Source of the DNA: Chryseobacterium aahli | Lineage (GTDB): Bacteria > Bacteroidota > Bacteroidia > Flavobacteriales > Weeksellaceae | NCBI RefSeq assembly: GCF_022699665.1 | Contig: NZ_JALDNB010000001.1 | Span: 434,001 to 498,000, forward strand | Direction of reading: 5' to 3' | DNA: 64,000 bases | Shown here: piece by piece, positions 52,054 through 60,205 of the stretch | Numbering within the stretch: the stretch's first letter is position 1 | Layout of the letters: each line of letters opens with the position of its first letter | Made by a program: the position numbers and the translations under genes | Notes under the pieces: generated by a model | What the model was told of the DNA's origin: nothing | Database searches by the model: none | The model's input: only the letters and a program-made list of their open reading frames with translations

Positions 52054-53049
52054 ATGAAAAAAGTTTTATCTTCTCTATTGTTGACTTCTGCAACAATTTT
52101 GATGTTTGGGCAGGTTCAAGTAATAGTGAATGAAAATTTTAATTCATTGACAGCAGGAAATCTTGCAGGACAAAATAGTTGGTTGATATCCGGTGGTACT
52201 GCAACAGATTATCAAGTTGCTGCAATAGATACTGCACATGGTTTGTCTTTAACCACTACAAGTGGAAATGGATACGTTGCAACTTCAAATCCTAATAATA
52301 GAACTGCTGCTAGAGTTACAACTGTTGTAGCAACAGCTGCAAATAATATTGTGCACGCAACTGCTGACATTTACACAGGATCTTCCACGGGAGCAGGAGA
52401 ATACAGGTTTGTTGTTGTGGGTACTACTGGTACTACAACCGTAGCTATTGGAGGGTTTACATATAATGTTGCTACTAAAAAGTTAAATGGATTAGGAACT
52501 TTTAATAATGCCGGTGTTCCAACACTATATCTTGCTGTGGCAGATGCTACTGCACCAGTTTTCCCTGTGAACACTTGGGTTACTGTTAGTTACAGTTATA
52601 ATAAGACTACTGGTGCTATGAGCTGGTCATGGCCAGGAGGAGGAAGTTCTGTTACTACCGATCCAGATCAAATTACTGGTATGGTTGCTAAAGACGTATA
52701 TCTTCAAAATCTTACTGCAACTGGAAATACAGTAAATAATACCGTTGGTATTGATAATATTTTGGCACAATTTGGAAATACTACAACATTATCCATTAAT
52801 GATGTAAATACTGTTCCTGTCAATAAAAAAAGTGTCATTTCACTTTATCCTAACCCAACTTCAGACATCTTAAATATCAAATCAGATTCAAAAATCAACG
52901 CAGTTTCTGTTGTAGATATGACTGGTAGAAAAGTAAATGTAAAATTAGAAGGTAATCAAGTTGATGTAAGAGAACTTCCTGTAGGAAATTACTTAATCAA
53001 TATTGAAACTAAAGATGGTATTTCTACAGAGAAGTTCATCAAAAAATAA
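52054..53049 (+). CDS. T9SS-secreted protein with type A sorting domain
   Basis: 331 residues. Signal peptide 1-19 (ATILMFGQ), a beta-rich middle part (about 25-245) rich in Thr/Gly/Ala without a recognisable catalytic motif, and a Por secretion C-terminal domain from about residue 263 (SLYPNPTSDILNIKSDSKIN ... GISTEKFIKK). It would be exported by the type IX system and attached or released at the surface. A jelly-roll/lectin-like fold is likely. Sister of the gene at 55781. Confidence 0.85.
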   Translation: MKKVLSSLLLTSATILMFGQVQVIVNENFNSLTAGNLAGQNSWLISGGTATDYQVAAIDTAHGLSLTTTSGNGYVATSNPNNRTAARVTTVVATAANNIVHATADIYTGSSTGAGEYRFVVVGTTGTTTVAIGGFTYNVATKKLNGLGTFNNAGVPTLYLAVADATAPVFPVNTWVTVSYSYNKTTGAMSWSWPGGGSSVTTDPDQITGMVAKDVYLQNLTATGNTVNNTVGIDNILAQFGNTTTLSINDVNTVPVNKKSVISLYPNPTSDILNIKSDSKINAVSVVDMTGRKVNVKLEGNQVDVRELPVGNYLINIETKDGISTEKFIKK

Positions 53050-53074
53050 AACAACAATTTATTTTATTGATATG

Positions 53075-53101
53075 AAACACTCCAAATGGGGTGTTTTTTT
53101 G
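53075..53101 (+). terminator. Terminator of the first T9SS cargo gene
   Basis: AAACACTCC/GGGGTGTTT with an AAAT loop and T7. Confidence 0.8.
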
Positions 53102-53172
53102 TTAAATAATTTTATTTTTCATATCTCAAAAAGTTAACTATTTTTATAGCTTAATCATTAAAATTAATAACT

Positions 53173-53934
53173 ATGAAAAAAATTGCTTTGTTGGCGATGG
53201 GTGCCTTATTTTCAAATTCTTTATCTTCTCAGCAGTGGGATGGTGCTACAAATTCTACAGATCATATTTTCAGAAATGGAAATGTGAGTATTGGTATCCA
53301 AACATTATATAATCAAAAGCTTAATGTGTTAGGAGGGAGTAGATTTCTAACAGCAGGTATTTTACCGTCAGTTCATAATGTAAGTGTTCAACCTAATCTA
53401 GATAACAGTGTTGTATTGGGAAATTCTGGAAAAAATAAGACTGACTTTTATCTTACCAGATTTTCTGAAGGTTTACACATTTTTCCAAGTACATTAGCAT
53501 ACACTTTTGATGGATATTTTAATAATATGGCTCCTACATTTTTTATCTCAAACTATACCAAAATAGGAATTGGAACTTATAACGTAGATTGTGCAAATTG
53601 CACAGACTATCGCCTCTTCGTAAGAAACGGCATAAAAACTGAAAAAGTAAAAGTAGAAATTGCAGCCAGCAACGGTTGGGCAGATTATGTTTTTGCTAAA
53701 GATTATAAGCTGACGCCTTTGAGAGATTTAGAATCTTACATTAATAAAAATGGTCACTTACCTGAAGTTCCTACGACAGAAGAAGCTATTGCCAATGGCA
53801 TAGAGCTTAAAGCAATGAATATTCTTTTATTAAAGAAAATAGAAGAACTTACTTTATATACTTTGCAGCAACAGAAGAATATAGAAGAACAGAGTAAGCG
53901 TATTGAGACGTTGGAGAAAAAAGTGAATAAATAA
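53173..53934 (+). CDS. Secreted S74-like protein with C-terminal coiled coil
   Basis: 253 residues. Signal peptide 1-20 (SSLSSQQ), a beta-strand-rich part (NVSIGIQTLYNQKLNVLGGS) and a C-terminal segment YVFAKDYKLTPLRDLESYIN ... HLPEVPTTEEA, then a coiled coil (IEELTLYTLQQQKNIEEQSK). This C-terminal organisation matches the chaperone/tail-fibre-like proteins common in Bacteroidota. It lacks a T9SS domain, and no phage genes are nearby, so I read it as a surface protein. Followed closely (25 bases) by the next T9SS gene. Confidence 0.75.
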   Translation: MKKIALLAMGALFSNSLSSQQWDGATNSTDHIFRNGNVSIGIQTLYNQKLNVLGGSRFLTAGILPSVHNVSVQPNLDNSVVLGNSGKNKTDFYLTRFSEGLHIFPSTLAYTFDGYFNNMAPTFFISNYTKIGIGTYNVDCANCTDYRLFVRNGIKTEKVKVEIAASNGWADYVFAKDYKLTPLRDLESYINKNGHLPEVPTTEEAIANGIELKAMNILLLKKIEELTLYTLQQQKNIEEQSKRIETLEKKVNK

Positions 53935-53959
53935 TTATTAATCATGTAATAACTTATTT

Positions 53960-55642
53960 ATGAAAAAGTTTTTTTTGATAATGCTTCTGTGTTTATATTC
54001 TTTGGGATATTCGCAGGGCGAGAATGATAATTGGTATTTTGGGAAGCTAGCGGCAGTTAATTTTTCTACTTCTGCACCAGTTGTAATTAATACCAGTCAA
54101 ATGGTAACAGGACAGTATTTTGTAGAAACGTGTGGTACTGTAAGTGATAGTAGTGGTAAGCTGTTGTTTTACACTGATGGAGCTAATGTTTGGAACAGAA
54201 ATAATCAAATAATGGACAATGGATCTGGTTTGTCAGGTCATCAATCAACCCAACAGTTAGTTATTGTTAAAAGCTTATCTAATTCAAATCAATATTACAT
54301 TTTTATTGGAGGTGAATATAGTTTCGGAAATTATATTAAATACTCTATTGTTGATATGTCTTTGGGAGGATTAGATAGTTTCGGGATTCCTTTAGGAAGA
54401 GTATTAGATACTCAAAAAAATATTTTGGTAACAGATAATAATGGAAATGGTTTTTTGTCTGAAGCCATAACAGTTGTTCCCGGTTCTAATGGTTCTATGT
54501 GGTTATTAATTCCAAATGACCAAAGCTTATATTCATACAATATCAGTAATCAAGGTTTTAGTAATGGGAATCCTGTTGTATCTGCTTTGAATTTCCCTTT
54601 TTCACTCAATAGTCAAGTATATGGAGTAAAAGCTTCACCCAAATTAAGTTCTAATAATAATTTCTCACATTATTTATGTATAAGTGCATGGAGCGGATCA
54701 CCTGATTACATGAATAAGGTATATTCTTTTAATTATAATACAGGAAAAATAACCAGCGATTTTGTATTACAGATAAACAGTATTTCTTCATACTCTCCTG
54801 AATTTAATGCAGATGCATCAATATTATATTTGGGTCGTGAAAATTTGTATGCTGTAGATTTATTGTCTGCAACACCATCAAACATAAATTATATGCAGAT
54901 TGCAAGCCTTGATTTTTTGTGTGGAACTATTCAAAGGAATAAATATGGTGATATATATGTCAGTATCATCAATAGCCAATATTTGAGTAAAATTTTAAAT
55001 CCAAATGTGTATGGTTCGGGTATAAGTTTAGATATAAATAATATTTTCCTGGGAGTACATAATTCAGGTGTGAATATGATTGCAGGCGCAGGTTTACCGC
55101 AACTTATAGAAAAACCAATATATGAGATTATAAATAATTGCACTCCTGACATAGTTTTAGATTCACCTGAATTACATAATAACTATACATACCAAGCTAA
55201 TAATAGTATAGTTACAACAAATAACTATACTATAAGCTCACCTAAAAATATAACGATGAAAGCAGGAAATAGTATTACGCTTTTGCCAAATACCAATATT
55301 ATGAATGGTTCTACATATTTAGCATTCATTGAAGGATGTGAAATTACGGAAGAGTCATCCACTGGAAAGAATAGAATATTCCCCAAAATTTCATTATCTA
55401 TAGATTTAGACAAAAAGATAAAAAGTAGTGTAAAGATATATCCTAACCCAAGTTCAGAGGTCTTAAACATTAAAACAGATTCTAAAATCAATAAAGTTTC
55501 TCTTGTAGATGCTACAGGTAGAAAAGTAAATGTAAAATTAGAAGATAATAAAATAGATGTAAGAGTTCTTCCTGCAGGAATTTATTTAATTAGTGTTGAA
55601 ACTAAAGATGGTATTTCTACAGAGAAATTCATCAAAAAATAA
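53960..55642 (+). CDS. T9SS-secreted protein with beta-propeller-like repeats
   Basis: 560 residues. Signal peptide 1-18 (LYSLGYSQ). The N-terminal 350 residues open with NDNWYFGKLAAVNFSTSAPV and contain strands such as LLFYTDGANVWNRNNQIM and QYYIFIGGEYSFGNYIKYS, the type often seen in flavobacterial WD/PQQ-like propellers. The last 75 residues form a Por sorting domain (SSVKIYPNPSSEVLNIKTDS ... STEKFIKK) nearly identical at the DNA level to that of the gene at 52054. Possibly an adhesin or surface hydrolase; no active site visible. Confidence 0.82.
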   Translation: MKKFFLIMLLCLYSLGYSQGENDNWYFGKLAAVNFSTSAPVVINTSQMVTGQYFVETCGTVSDSSGKLLFYTDGANVWNRNNQIMDNGSGLSGHQSTQQLVIVKSLSNSNQYYIFIGGEYSFGNYIKYSIVDMSLGGLDSFGIPLGRVLDTQKNILVTDNNGNGFLSEAITVVPGSNGSMWLLIPNDQSLYSYNISNQGFSNGNPVVSALNFPFSLNSQVYGVKASPKLSSNNNFSHYLCISAWSGSPDYMNKVYSFNYNTGKITSDFVLQINSISSYSPEFNADASILYLGRENLYAVDLLSATPSNINYMQIASLDFLCGTIQRNKYGDIYVSIINSQYLSKILNPNVYGSGISLDINNIFLGVHNSGVNMIAGAGLPQLIEKPIYEIINNCTPDIVLDSPELHNNYTYQANNSIVTTNNYTISSPKNITMKAGNSITLLPNTNIMNGSTYLAFIEGCEITEESSTGKNRIFPKISLSIDLDKKIKSSVKIYPNPSSEVLNIKTDSKINKVSLVDATGRKVNVKLEDNKIDVRVLPAGIYLISVETKDGISTEKFIKK

Positions 55643-55663
55643 TCGCCTAAAATAAAGTAAATT

Positions 55664-55690
55664 AAAACGCTCCATTCGGAGCGTTTTTTG
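55664..55690 (+). terminator. Terminator of the propeller-like gene
   Basis: Perfect stem AAAACGCTCC/GGAGCGTTTT with an ATTC loop and T6. Confidence 0.88.
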
Positions 55691-55780
55691 TTTATTATAT
55701 AAAATAATTCAACAATGTGTTATTTTTCTTATTGCTTTAAGGGAAAAATGTTAACTTTAAGCAAAATTAAAAAAATAGTT

Positions 55781-56740
55781 ATGAATAAAACATTACTTTC
55801 TTTAATGCTGGTAAGCTCAATCTACGGAAATGCTCAAATACTTCAGCAAGAAAACTTCGACGCACTAAATACTGCTACGGCGGTAGGTCAATCTTCACCT
55901 GTTTTTGCTAAGCTTAATGGAGTTAATGCAGATTACTCTATTGTAACTTCTGGAACTGGAAAAGCATTGCAGATTTCACTTCCGGGTTCATCAACATCCC
56001 GTTATATGTGGAAGGATGGTTTGGCGTCAGCTTGGACAGCTAGAACTGCAGGTAATAATGTGTTTCAAGTAGAATATGACTATTTTACAGGTGGTACAAC
56101 TACAAGTCAGAATGGTGGTGGTATAGAAGTGATAGATGCTGCAGAAAAAGTTTTTGTTGGCTTATCTGTAAATCAATCTACAAAAGAAGTACGAGGATAC
56201 TTTACTAATCCTGGTGGAACAGATGTATATACGAATGTTGGAACCGGAACAACTCCAGCAGTTGTAACTTTACCAGCAAATACATGGGTGAGATTAGGTT
56301 TCGCATATAATTCAGCAAACGCAACAATTACATTCAAAGGGCCAGGTTTCACAAAGGTTATCACAGGTACAACAACAGAACCAGCAGAAATTGATTATGC
56401 GGCGTATGATTGGACAACTACAAATGCAACTGCTTCTACTCATTTATATGATAACATGGTGGCAAGAGCAGTAGCAACAGAAAGTTTGCTTTTAGCTACT
56501 GATGAAGCTGTTTTAAAAGAAAATGGTGTAACACTATTTCCAACTCCTGCAGTCGATTTTATCAATGTCAAATCTAAAACGAAAATATTAAATGTTTACA
56601 TTTACGATATGACTGGTTCTAGAAGAGATGCAAAATATTCAGAAGGAAAAGTAGATGTAAGAGAACTGCAAAGCGGAGTTTATATGTTAGGATTAAAAAC
56701 AGAAAACGGTTTGCTAATTAAAAAATTCATCAAAAAATAA
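55781..56740 (+). CDS. T9SS-secreted protein with type A sorting domain
   Basis: 319 residues from ATG 55781; a frame opening 22 codons upstream is not signal-like. Signal peptide 1-20 (SSIYGNAQ), then a jelly-roll-like part rich in Thr/Gly (about 20-240) that parallels the gene at 52054 (ENFDALNTATAVGQ versus ENFNSLTAGNLAGQ). The C-terminal sorting domain (LFPTPAVDFINVKSKTKILN ... IKKFIKK) is more divergent. Possible promoter: TTG at 55732 and TAACTTTA at 55752. Confidence 0.83.
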   Translation: MNKTLLSLMLVSSIYGNAQILQQENFDALNTATAVGQSSPVFAKLNGVNADYSIVTSGTGKALQISLPGSSTSRYMWKDGLASAWTARTAGNNVFQVEYDYFTGGTTTSQNGGGIEVIDAAEKVFVGLSVNQSTKEVRGYFTNPGGTDVYTNVGTGTTPAVVTLPANTWVRLGFAYNSANATITFKGPGFTKVITGTTTEPAEIDYAAYDWTTTNATASTHLYDNMVARAVATESLLLATDEAVLKENGVTLFPTPAVDFINVKSKTKILNVYIYDMTGSRRDAKYSEGKVDVRELQSGVYMLGLKTENGLLIKKFIKK

Positions 56741-56763
56741 ATACTGATAAATATTAGTACATT

Positions 56764-56790
56764 AAAACGCTCCAATCGGGGCGTTTTTGT
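56764..56790 (+). terminator. Terminator of the last T9SS cargo gene
   Basis: AAAACGCTCC/GGGGCGTTTT with a 4-base loop and T5; nearly the same hairpin as at 55664. Confidence 0.85.
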
Positions 56791-56819
56791 TATTTTAGAG
56801 AAATAAATTTTAAGAAATT

Positions 56820-57527
56820 ATGATTGAAAATAAAGTAGCATACATCACAGGCGGAACCAAAGGCATAGGTTTTGGAATTGCTGAAGTTTTATTAAAAAAC
56901 GGAATTGCAGTTGCATTTTCAGGAAGAAATCAAGAAGATGTAGAAAAGGCAGAAAATGAATTAAAAAAGTTTTCGCAAAATGTTTTAGGATTGGTTTCCG
57001 ATGTGCGTAGTTTAGAAAGTGAAGAAAAAGCAGTTCAAAGTATTATCGAAAAGTTCGGACGATTAGATTTTATAATAGCCAATGCTGGATTAGGAATTTT
57101 CAAGCCAGTTGACGAATTGACTTCTGAAGAATGGAATTCGATGATAGAAACCAACCTGACCGGAGTTTTTCATACATTAAAAGCATCCGTTGAAGAATTG
57201 AAAAAAACAGAAGGTTATTATATTACTATTTCAAGCCTTGCCGGAGCCAATTTCTTTGAAAACGGGACAGGTTACAATGCTTCAAAATTCGGTGTTGTCG
57301 GCTTTACGCAGGCTGCAATGATTGATTTAAGAAAATATAATATTAAATCTACCGTAATCATGCCAGGTTCTGTTGCTACAAATTTTAATGGAAATGTTCC
57401 TTCTGAGAAAGATGAATGGAAAATTCAACCAGAAGACATGGGGAATTTGGTGCTTGATATTTTAAAAATGAATCCGAGAGTTTTGCCGAGCAAGATAGAG
57501 TTTAGGGCATCAAAACCAAAGAGTTAA
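56820..57527 (+). CDS. Short-chain dehydrogenase/reductase
   Basis: 235 residues. Cofactor motif YITGGTKGIGFGIAE (residues 8-22), NAGLG, catalytic Ser in YYITISSLAG and Tyr/Lys in GYNASKFG. The GRN after the second strand (FSGRNQEDVE) favours NADP. Classical SDR; substrate not predictable, 3-oxoacyl-reductase-like. Precedes etfBA but is separated by 139 bases with a palindrome. Confidence 0.92.
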   Translation: MIENKVAYITGGTKGIGFGIAEVLLKNGIAVAFSGRNQEDVEKAENELKKFSQNVLGLVSDVRSLESEEKAVQSIIEKFGRLDFIIANAGLGIFKPVDELTSEEWNSMIETNLTGVFHTLKASVEELKKTEGYYITISSLAGANFFENGTGYNASKFGVVGFTQAAMIDLRKYNIKSTVIMPGSVATNFNGNVPSEKDEWKIQPEDMGNLVLDILKMNPRVLPSKIEFRASKPKS

Positions 57528-57561
57528 AAACTTATAATGCGCTGAATAATAATTAAATAAG

Positions 57562-57598
57562 TATTATGCATGCATAATATATTTTTTATTTATATTTA
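57562..57598 (+). promoter_or_regulatory. etfBA promoter region with an 18-bp palindrome
   Basis: TATTATGCATGCATAATA (57562-57579) is a perfect palindrome. The -7-like box TATATTTA follows at 57591-57598, so the palindrome covers the expected -33 region. It could be an operator for a dimeric repressor or activator, or the stem of a weak SDR terminator (T6 at 57581-57586). Confidence 0.55.
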
Positions 57599-57666
57599 CA
57601 ACACTTAACAAACAAAATTGATTCTCTGATTTTATTGGCGAAGCAAAAGAAAAATATAGTATACTT

Positions 57667-58413
57667 ATGAAAATATTAGTTTGTATTAGTAGTGTTCCTG
57701 ATACTACTTCTAAAATTAACTTTACGGCAGACAAATCTGCATTTGACAAAAACGGAATTCAGTGGGTAATCAATCCGCTTGATGAATTTGCTTTAACAAA
57801 AGCAATCAAGTTACAGGAATCTCAGGGTGCAACTGTAACTGTGATGAATGTGGGGGATGCTTCTACTGAGCCAGTAATTAGAAAAGCTCTGGCAATTGGT
57901 GCAAATGATGCAGTAAGAGTAAATCTTGATCCTAAAGACAGCTATTCTACAGCAAAAGAGATTGCTTCTGTAGCTCAAAATGGAGGTTATGACTTAGTTC
58001 TTTGTGGTAAAGAATCAATTGATTACAACGGTGGTTCTGTACCCGGAATGGTTGCTCAGTTGTTGAATCAGCCTTTCGTAAACGCTTCAGTTGGTTTAGA
58101 TGTAAATGGAAGCGAAGCGACAGCTGTAAGAGAAATTGAAGGTGGTAAAGAAACGATTTCAGTTAAATTACCTGCTGTAATCGCTGGACAAAAAGGATTG
58201 GTTGACGAAAAAGATTTGATTATTCCAAATATGAGAGGGATTATGTCTGCAAGAACGAAACCTTTGCAGGTTGTTGAACCTACTTCTTCAGAAGTGAAAG
58301 TTCAGGGAGTTTCTTATGACTCAGTTCCGCCAAGAGCAGCAGTGAAAATCGTTTCTCCTGATAATTTAGATGAATTGGTAAGATTACTTCACGAAGAAGC
58401 TAAAGTTATCTAA
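57667..58413 (+). CDS. etfB: Electron transfer flavoprotein subunit beta
   Basis: 248 residues. Opens with KILVCISSVPDTTSKINF and has NPLDEFALTKAI and ALAIGANDAVRV, with the AMP-binding signature region VLCGKESIDYNGGSVPGMVA. With EtfA it carries electrons from acyl-CoA dehydrogenases to the respiratory chain. etfA follows after 41 bases. Confidence 0.96.
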   Translation: MKILVCISSVPDTTSKINFTADKSAFDKNGIQWVINPLDEFALTKAIKLQESQGATVTVMNVGDASTEPVIRKALAIGANDAVRVNLDPKDSYSTAKEIASVAQNGGYDLVLCGKESIDYNGGSVPGMVAQLLNQPFVNASVGLDVNGSEATAVREIEGGKETISVKLPAVIAGQKGLVDEKDLIIPNMRGIMSARTKPLQVVEPTSSEVKVQGVSYDSVPPRAAVKIVSPDNLDELVRLLHEEAKVI

Positions 58414-58454
58414 TCTTTTAATTATTAAATTTTTTAATCTTAAATTCAAGAAAA

Positions 58455-59402
58455 ATGGCAGTATTCGTATACGCAGAAAATATAAACGGAGTTTACAAAA
58501 AAGCAGCTTTTGAAGCAGTTTCTTATGCTAAAGCAGTTGCAGATCAGGCGGGAGAAACCGTTACGGCAATCTCTGTAAACCCAACAGATTCTTCAGATTT
58601 ATTGTATAAATATGGAGCAACAAACGTAATAAATATCAAAGATGAAGGTCTTAAAAATTTCTCGGCAAAAGCTTATGCTCAGGCAGTAAGTGAAGTTGCA
58701 GACGGAAATATTCTTGTTTTTCCTCACACTACAGATGCTTCTTCAGTAGCGCCAATGTTGGCTATAATGAAGAATTTTTCTTTAATTACAAACGTTTTGG
58801 AAGCACCGGAAAGCCAGTCTCCATTTCAGGTGAAAAGAAAAGCATTCTCAGGAAAAGGTTTTATGCATGCAAAAGCTGAAGGAGCAGGAGTGATTCTTAC
58901 GGTTTCTCAAAATGCTTTCGGTGTTAAAGAAAATGCAGTTTCTGGTTCCGAAGAAGTGAAAAATCTTTCAGTAGCTAATGAGGATACGAAAGTAATTTCT
59001 CACGAACAAAGTTCAGGGAAATTAGACCTTAAAGAAGCTGAAGTAGTAGTTTCTGCTGGTAGAGGAATGAAAGGTCCTGAAAATTGGGGAATGGTAGAAG
59101 AATTGGCAAACGTTTTGGGCGCTGCTACAGCTTGTTCAAAACCGGTTTCAGATATTGGTTGGAGACCTCACACAGAGCACGTTGGTCAAACTGGTAAAGC
59201 TATTTCACCAAACCTTTACATAGCAATTGGTATTTCTGGAGCTATTCAGCATTTGGCTGGTGTAAACTCTTCTAAAACTATCGTTGTGATCAATAATGAT
59301 GCGGAAGCTCCGTTCTTCAAATCAGCTGATTACGGTGTGGTAGGAGATGCCTTCCAGATCATTCCTGCATTGACAGAGAAAATTAAAGCAATCAAAGGAT
59401 AA
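58455..59402 (+). CDS. etfA: Electron transfer flavoprotein subunit alpha
   Basis: 315 residues. The C-terminal FAD-binding signature is present: VVSAGRGMKGPENWGMVEEL, RPHTEHVGQTGKAISPNLYI and GISGAIQHLAGVNSSKTIVV. The N-terminal domain contacts EtfB. Same operon as etfB; ends before an inverted stuttering repeat and a terminator. Confidence 0.96.
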   Translation: MAVFVYAENINGVYKKAAFEAVSYAKAVADQAGETVTAISVNPTDSSDLLYKYGATNVINIKDEGLKNFSAKAYAQAVSEVADGNILVFPHTTDASSVAPMLAIMKNFSLITNVLEAPESQSPFQVKRKAFSGKGFMHAKAEGAGVILTVSQNAFGVKENAVSGSEEVKNLSVANEDTKVISHEQSSGKLDLKEAEVVVSAGRGMKGPENWGMVEELANVLGAATACSKPVSDIGWRPHTEHVGQTGKAISPNLYIAIGISGAIQHLAGVNSSKTIVVINNDAEAPFFKSADYGVVGDAFQIIPALTEKIKAIKG

Positions 59403-59404
59403 AA

Positions 59405-59491
59405 AGGTCAATTGTGAATGATAAATTTGCGTCGCTTGTTCGCTTGCACAGCAAAATTGATTTTTAAAATTAAATTCACAATTCACTCATT
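59405..59491. repeat. Imperfect inverted stuttering repeat after etfA
   Basis: Left arm TCAATTGTGAATGATAAATT (59408-59427) and right arm AATTAAATTCACAATTCACT (59469-59488) are complementary with gaps; the middle has GTCGCTTGTTCGCTTGC, itself a stutter. Confidence 0.6.
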
Positions 59492-59510
59492 AAAATTTAA
59501 ACAAATACAA

Positions 59511-59541
59511 TAAAAGCTCGGCTTCCGGGCTTTTATTTTTG
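59511..59541 (+). terminator. Terminator of etfBA
   Basis: Stem TAAAAGCTCG/CGGGCTTTTA with a 5-base loop and T5. Confidence 0.8.
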
Positions 59542-59575
59542 TCTAAAAAGTAAAACCTACAATAAAAAATTAATT

Positions 59576-59583
59576 TATATTTG
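59576..59583 (+). promoter_or_regulatory. -7 box TATATTTG of the nuclease gene, likely leaderless
   Basis: The box ends 5 bases before the ATG at 59589, so transcription should start at or next to the start codon. Confidence 0.55.
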
Positions 59584-59588
59584 TAGTC

Positions 59589-60188
59589 ATGGATTATAAA
59601 CAGCTAATCATTCGCGGAATATCGTACAGCCAGACCCAATCGGGGGCGTACGCTTTGTTATTGGAACATGAAGAAACAAACGTCAAATTGCCCGTTGTTA
59701 TCGGGAATTTCGAAGCGCAATCCATATCATTAGGCTTAGAAAAAGACATTCATCCGCCGCGTCCGCTTACCCACGATTTATTTACAAAATTTATCGTTTC
59801 AGCAAAGTTTGAATTGGTATCTGTCATCATCTATCAGATTGTTGACGGCGTATTCTTTTCAAATATCAATTTTAAAAATTCTGCAACTGAGGAAGAATTG
59901 ATTTTGGATGCAAGAACTTCGGATGCTGTTGCTATGGCAGTAAGATTTGATGCACCAATTTATACCACTCAACAGGTATTAAATGAAGCCGGAATTTTGC
60001 TTGAATTGGAAGATACGGCAAAAGAAGATGATGTTTTTTCTGAAACCATGCAAGATGAAGACACGTTAAAAAATGTCTCAATGGAGGAGTTACAGAAGTT
60101 ATTGGATGACGCTGTAAAAGAAGAAGATTTTGATACTGCTCTTGAAATTCAGGAAGAAATCAAGAGACGAAAAAAGAAAATTGATTAA
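59589..60188 (+). CDS. Bifunctional nuclease (DUF151) with UvrB/C-like motif
   Basis: 199 residues. DUF151/BFN core at 1-140 (QSGAYALLLEHEETNVKLPV, IGNFEAQSISLGLE, DARTSDAVAMAVR), a short acidic linker and a UVR domain at 165-199 (MEELQKLLDDAVKEEDFDTA). Plant and Thermotoga BFN proteins cleave DNA and RNA; the UVR motif may bind UvrA/B or another partner. Co-transcribed with the transporter 17 bases downstream. Confidence 0.88.
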   Translation: MDYKQLIIRGISYSQTQSGAYALLLEHEETNVKLPVVIGNFEAQSISLGLEKDIHPPRPLTHDLFTKFIVSAKFELVSVIIYQIVDGVFFSNINFKNSATEEELILDARTSDAVAMAVRFDAPIYTTQQVLNEAGILLELEDTAKEDDVFSETMQDEDTLKNVSMEELQKLLDDAVKEEDFDTALEIQEEIKRRKKKID

Positions 60189-60205
60189 GATATTATAAAT
60201 ACACA

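Noticed and set aside
53173..53934. Prophage tail-fibre gene
   Set aside because: The C-terminal S74-like region is common in non-phage Bacteroidota proteins, it has a signal peptide, and no other phage genes are near.
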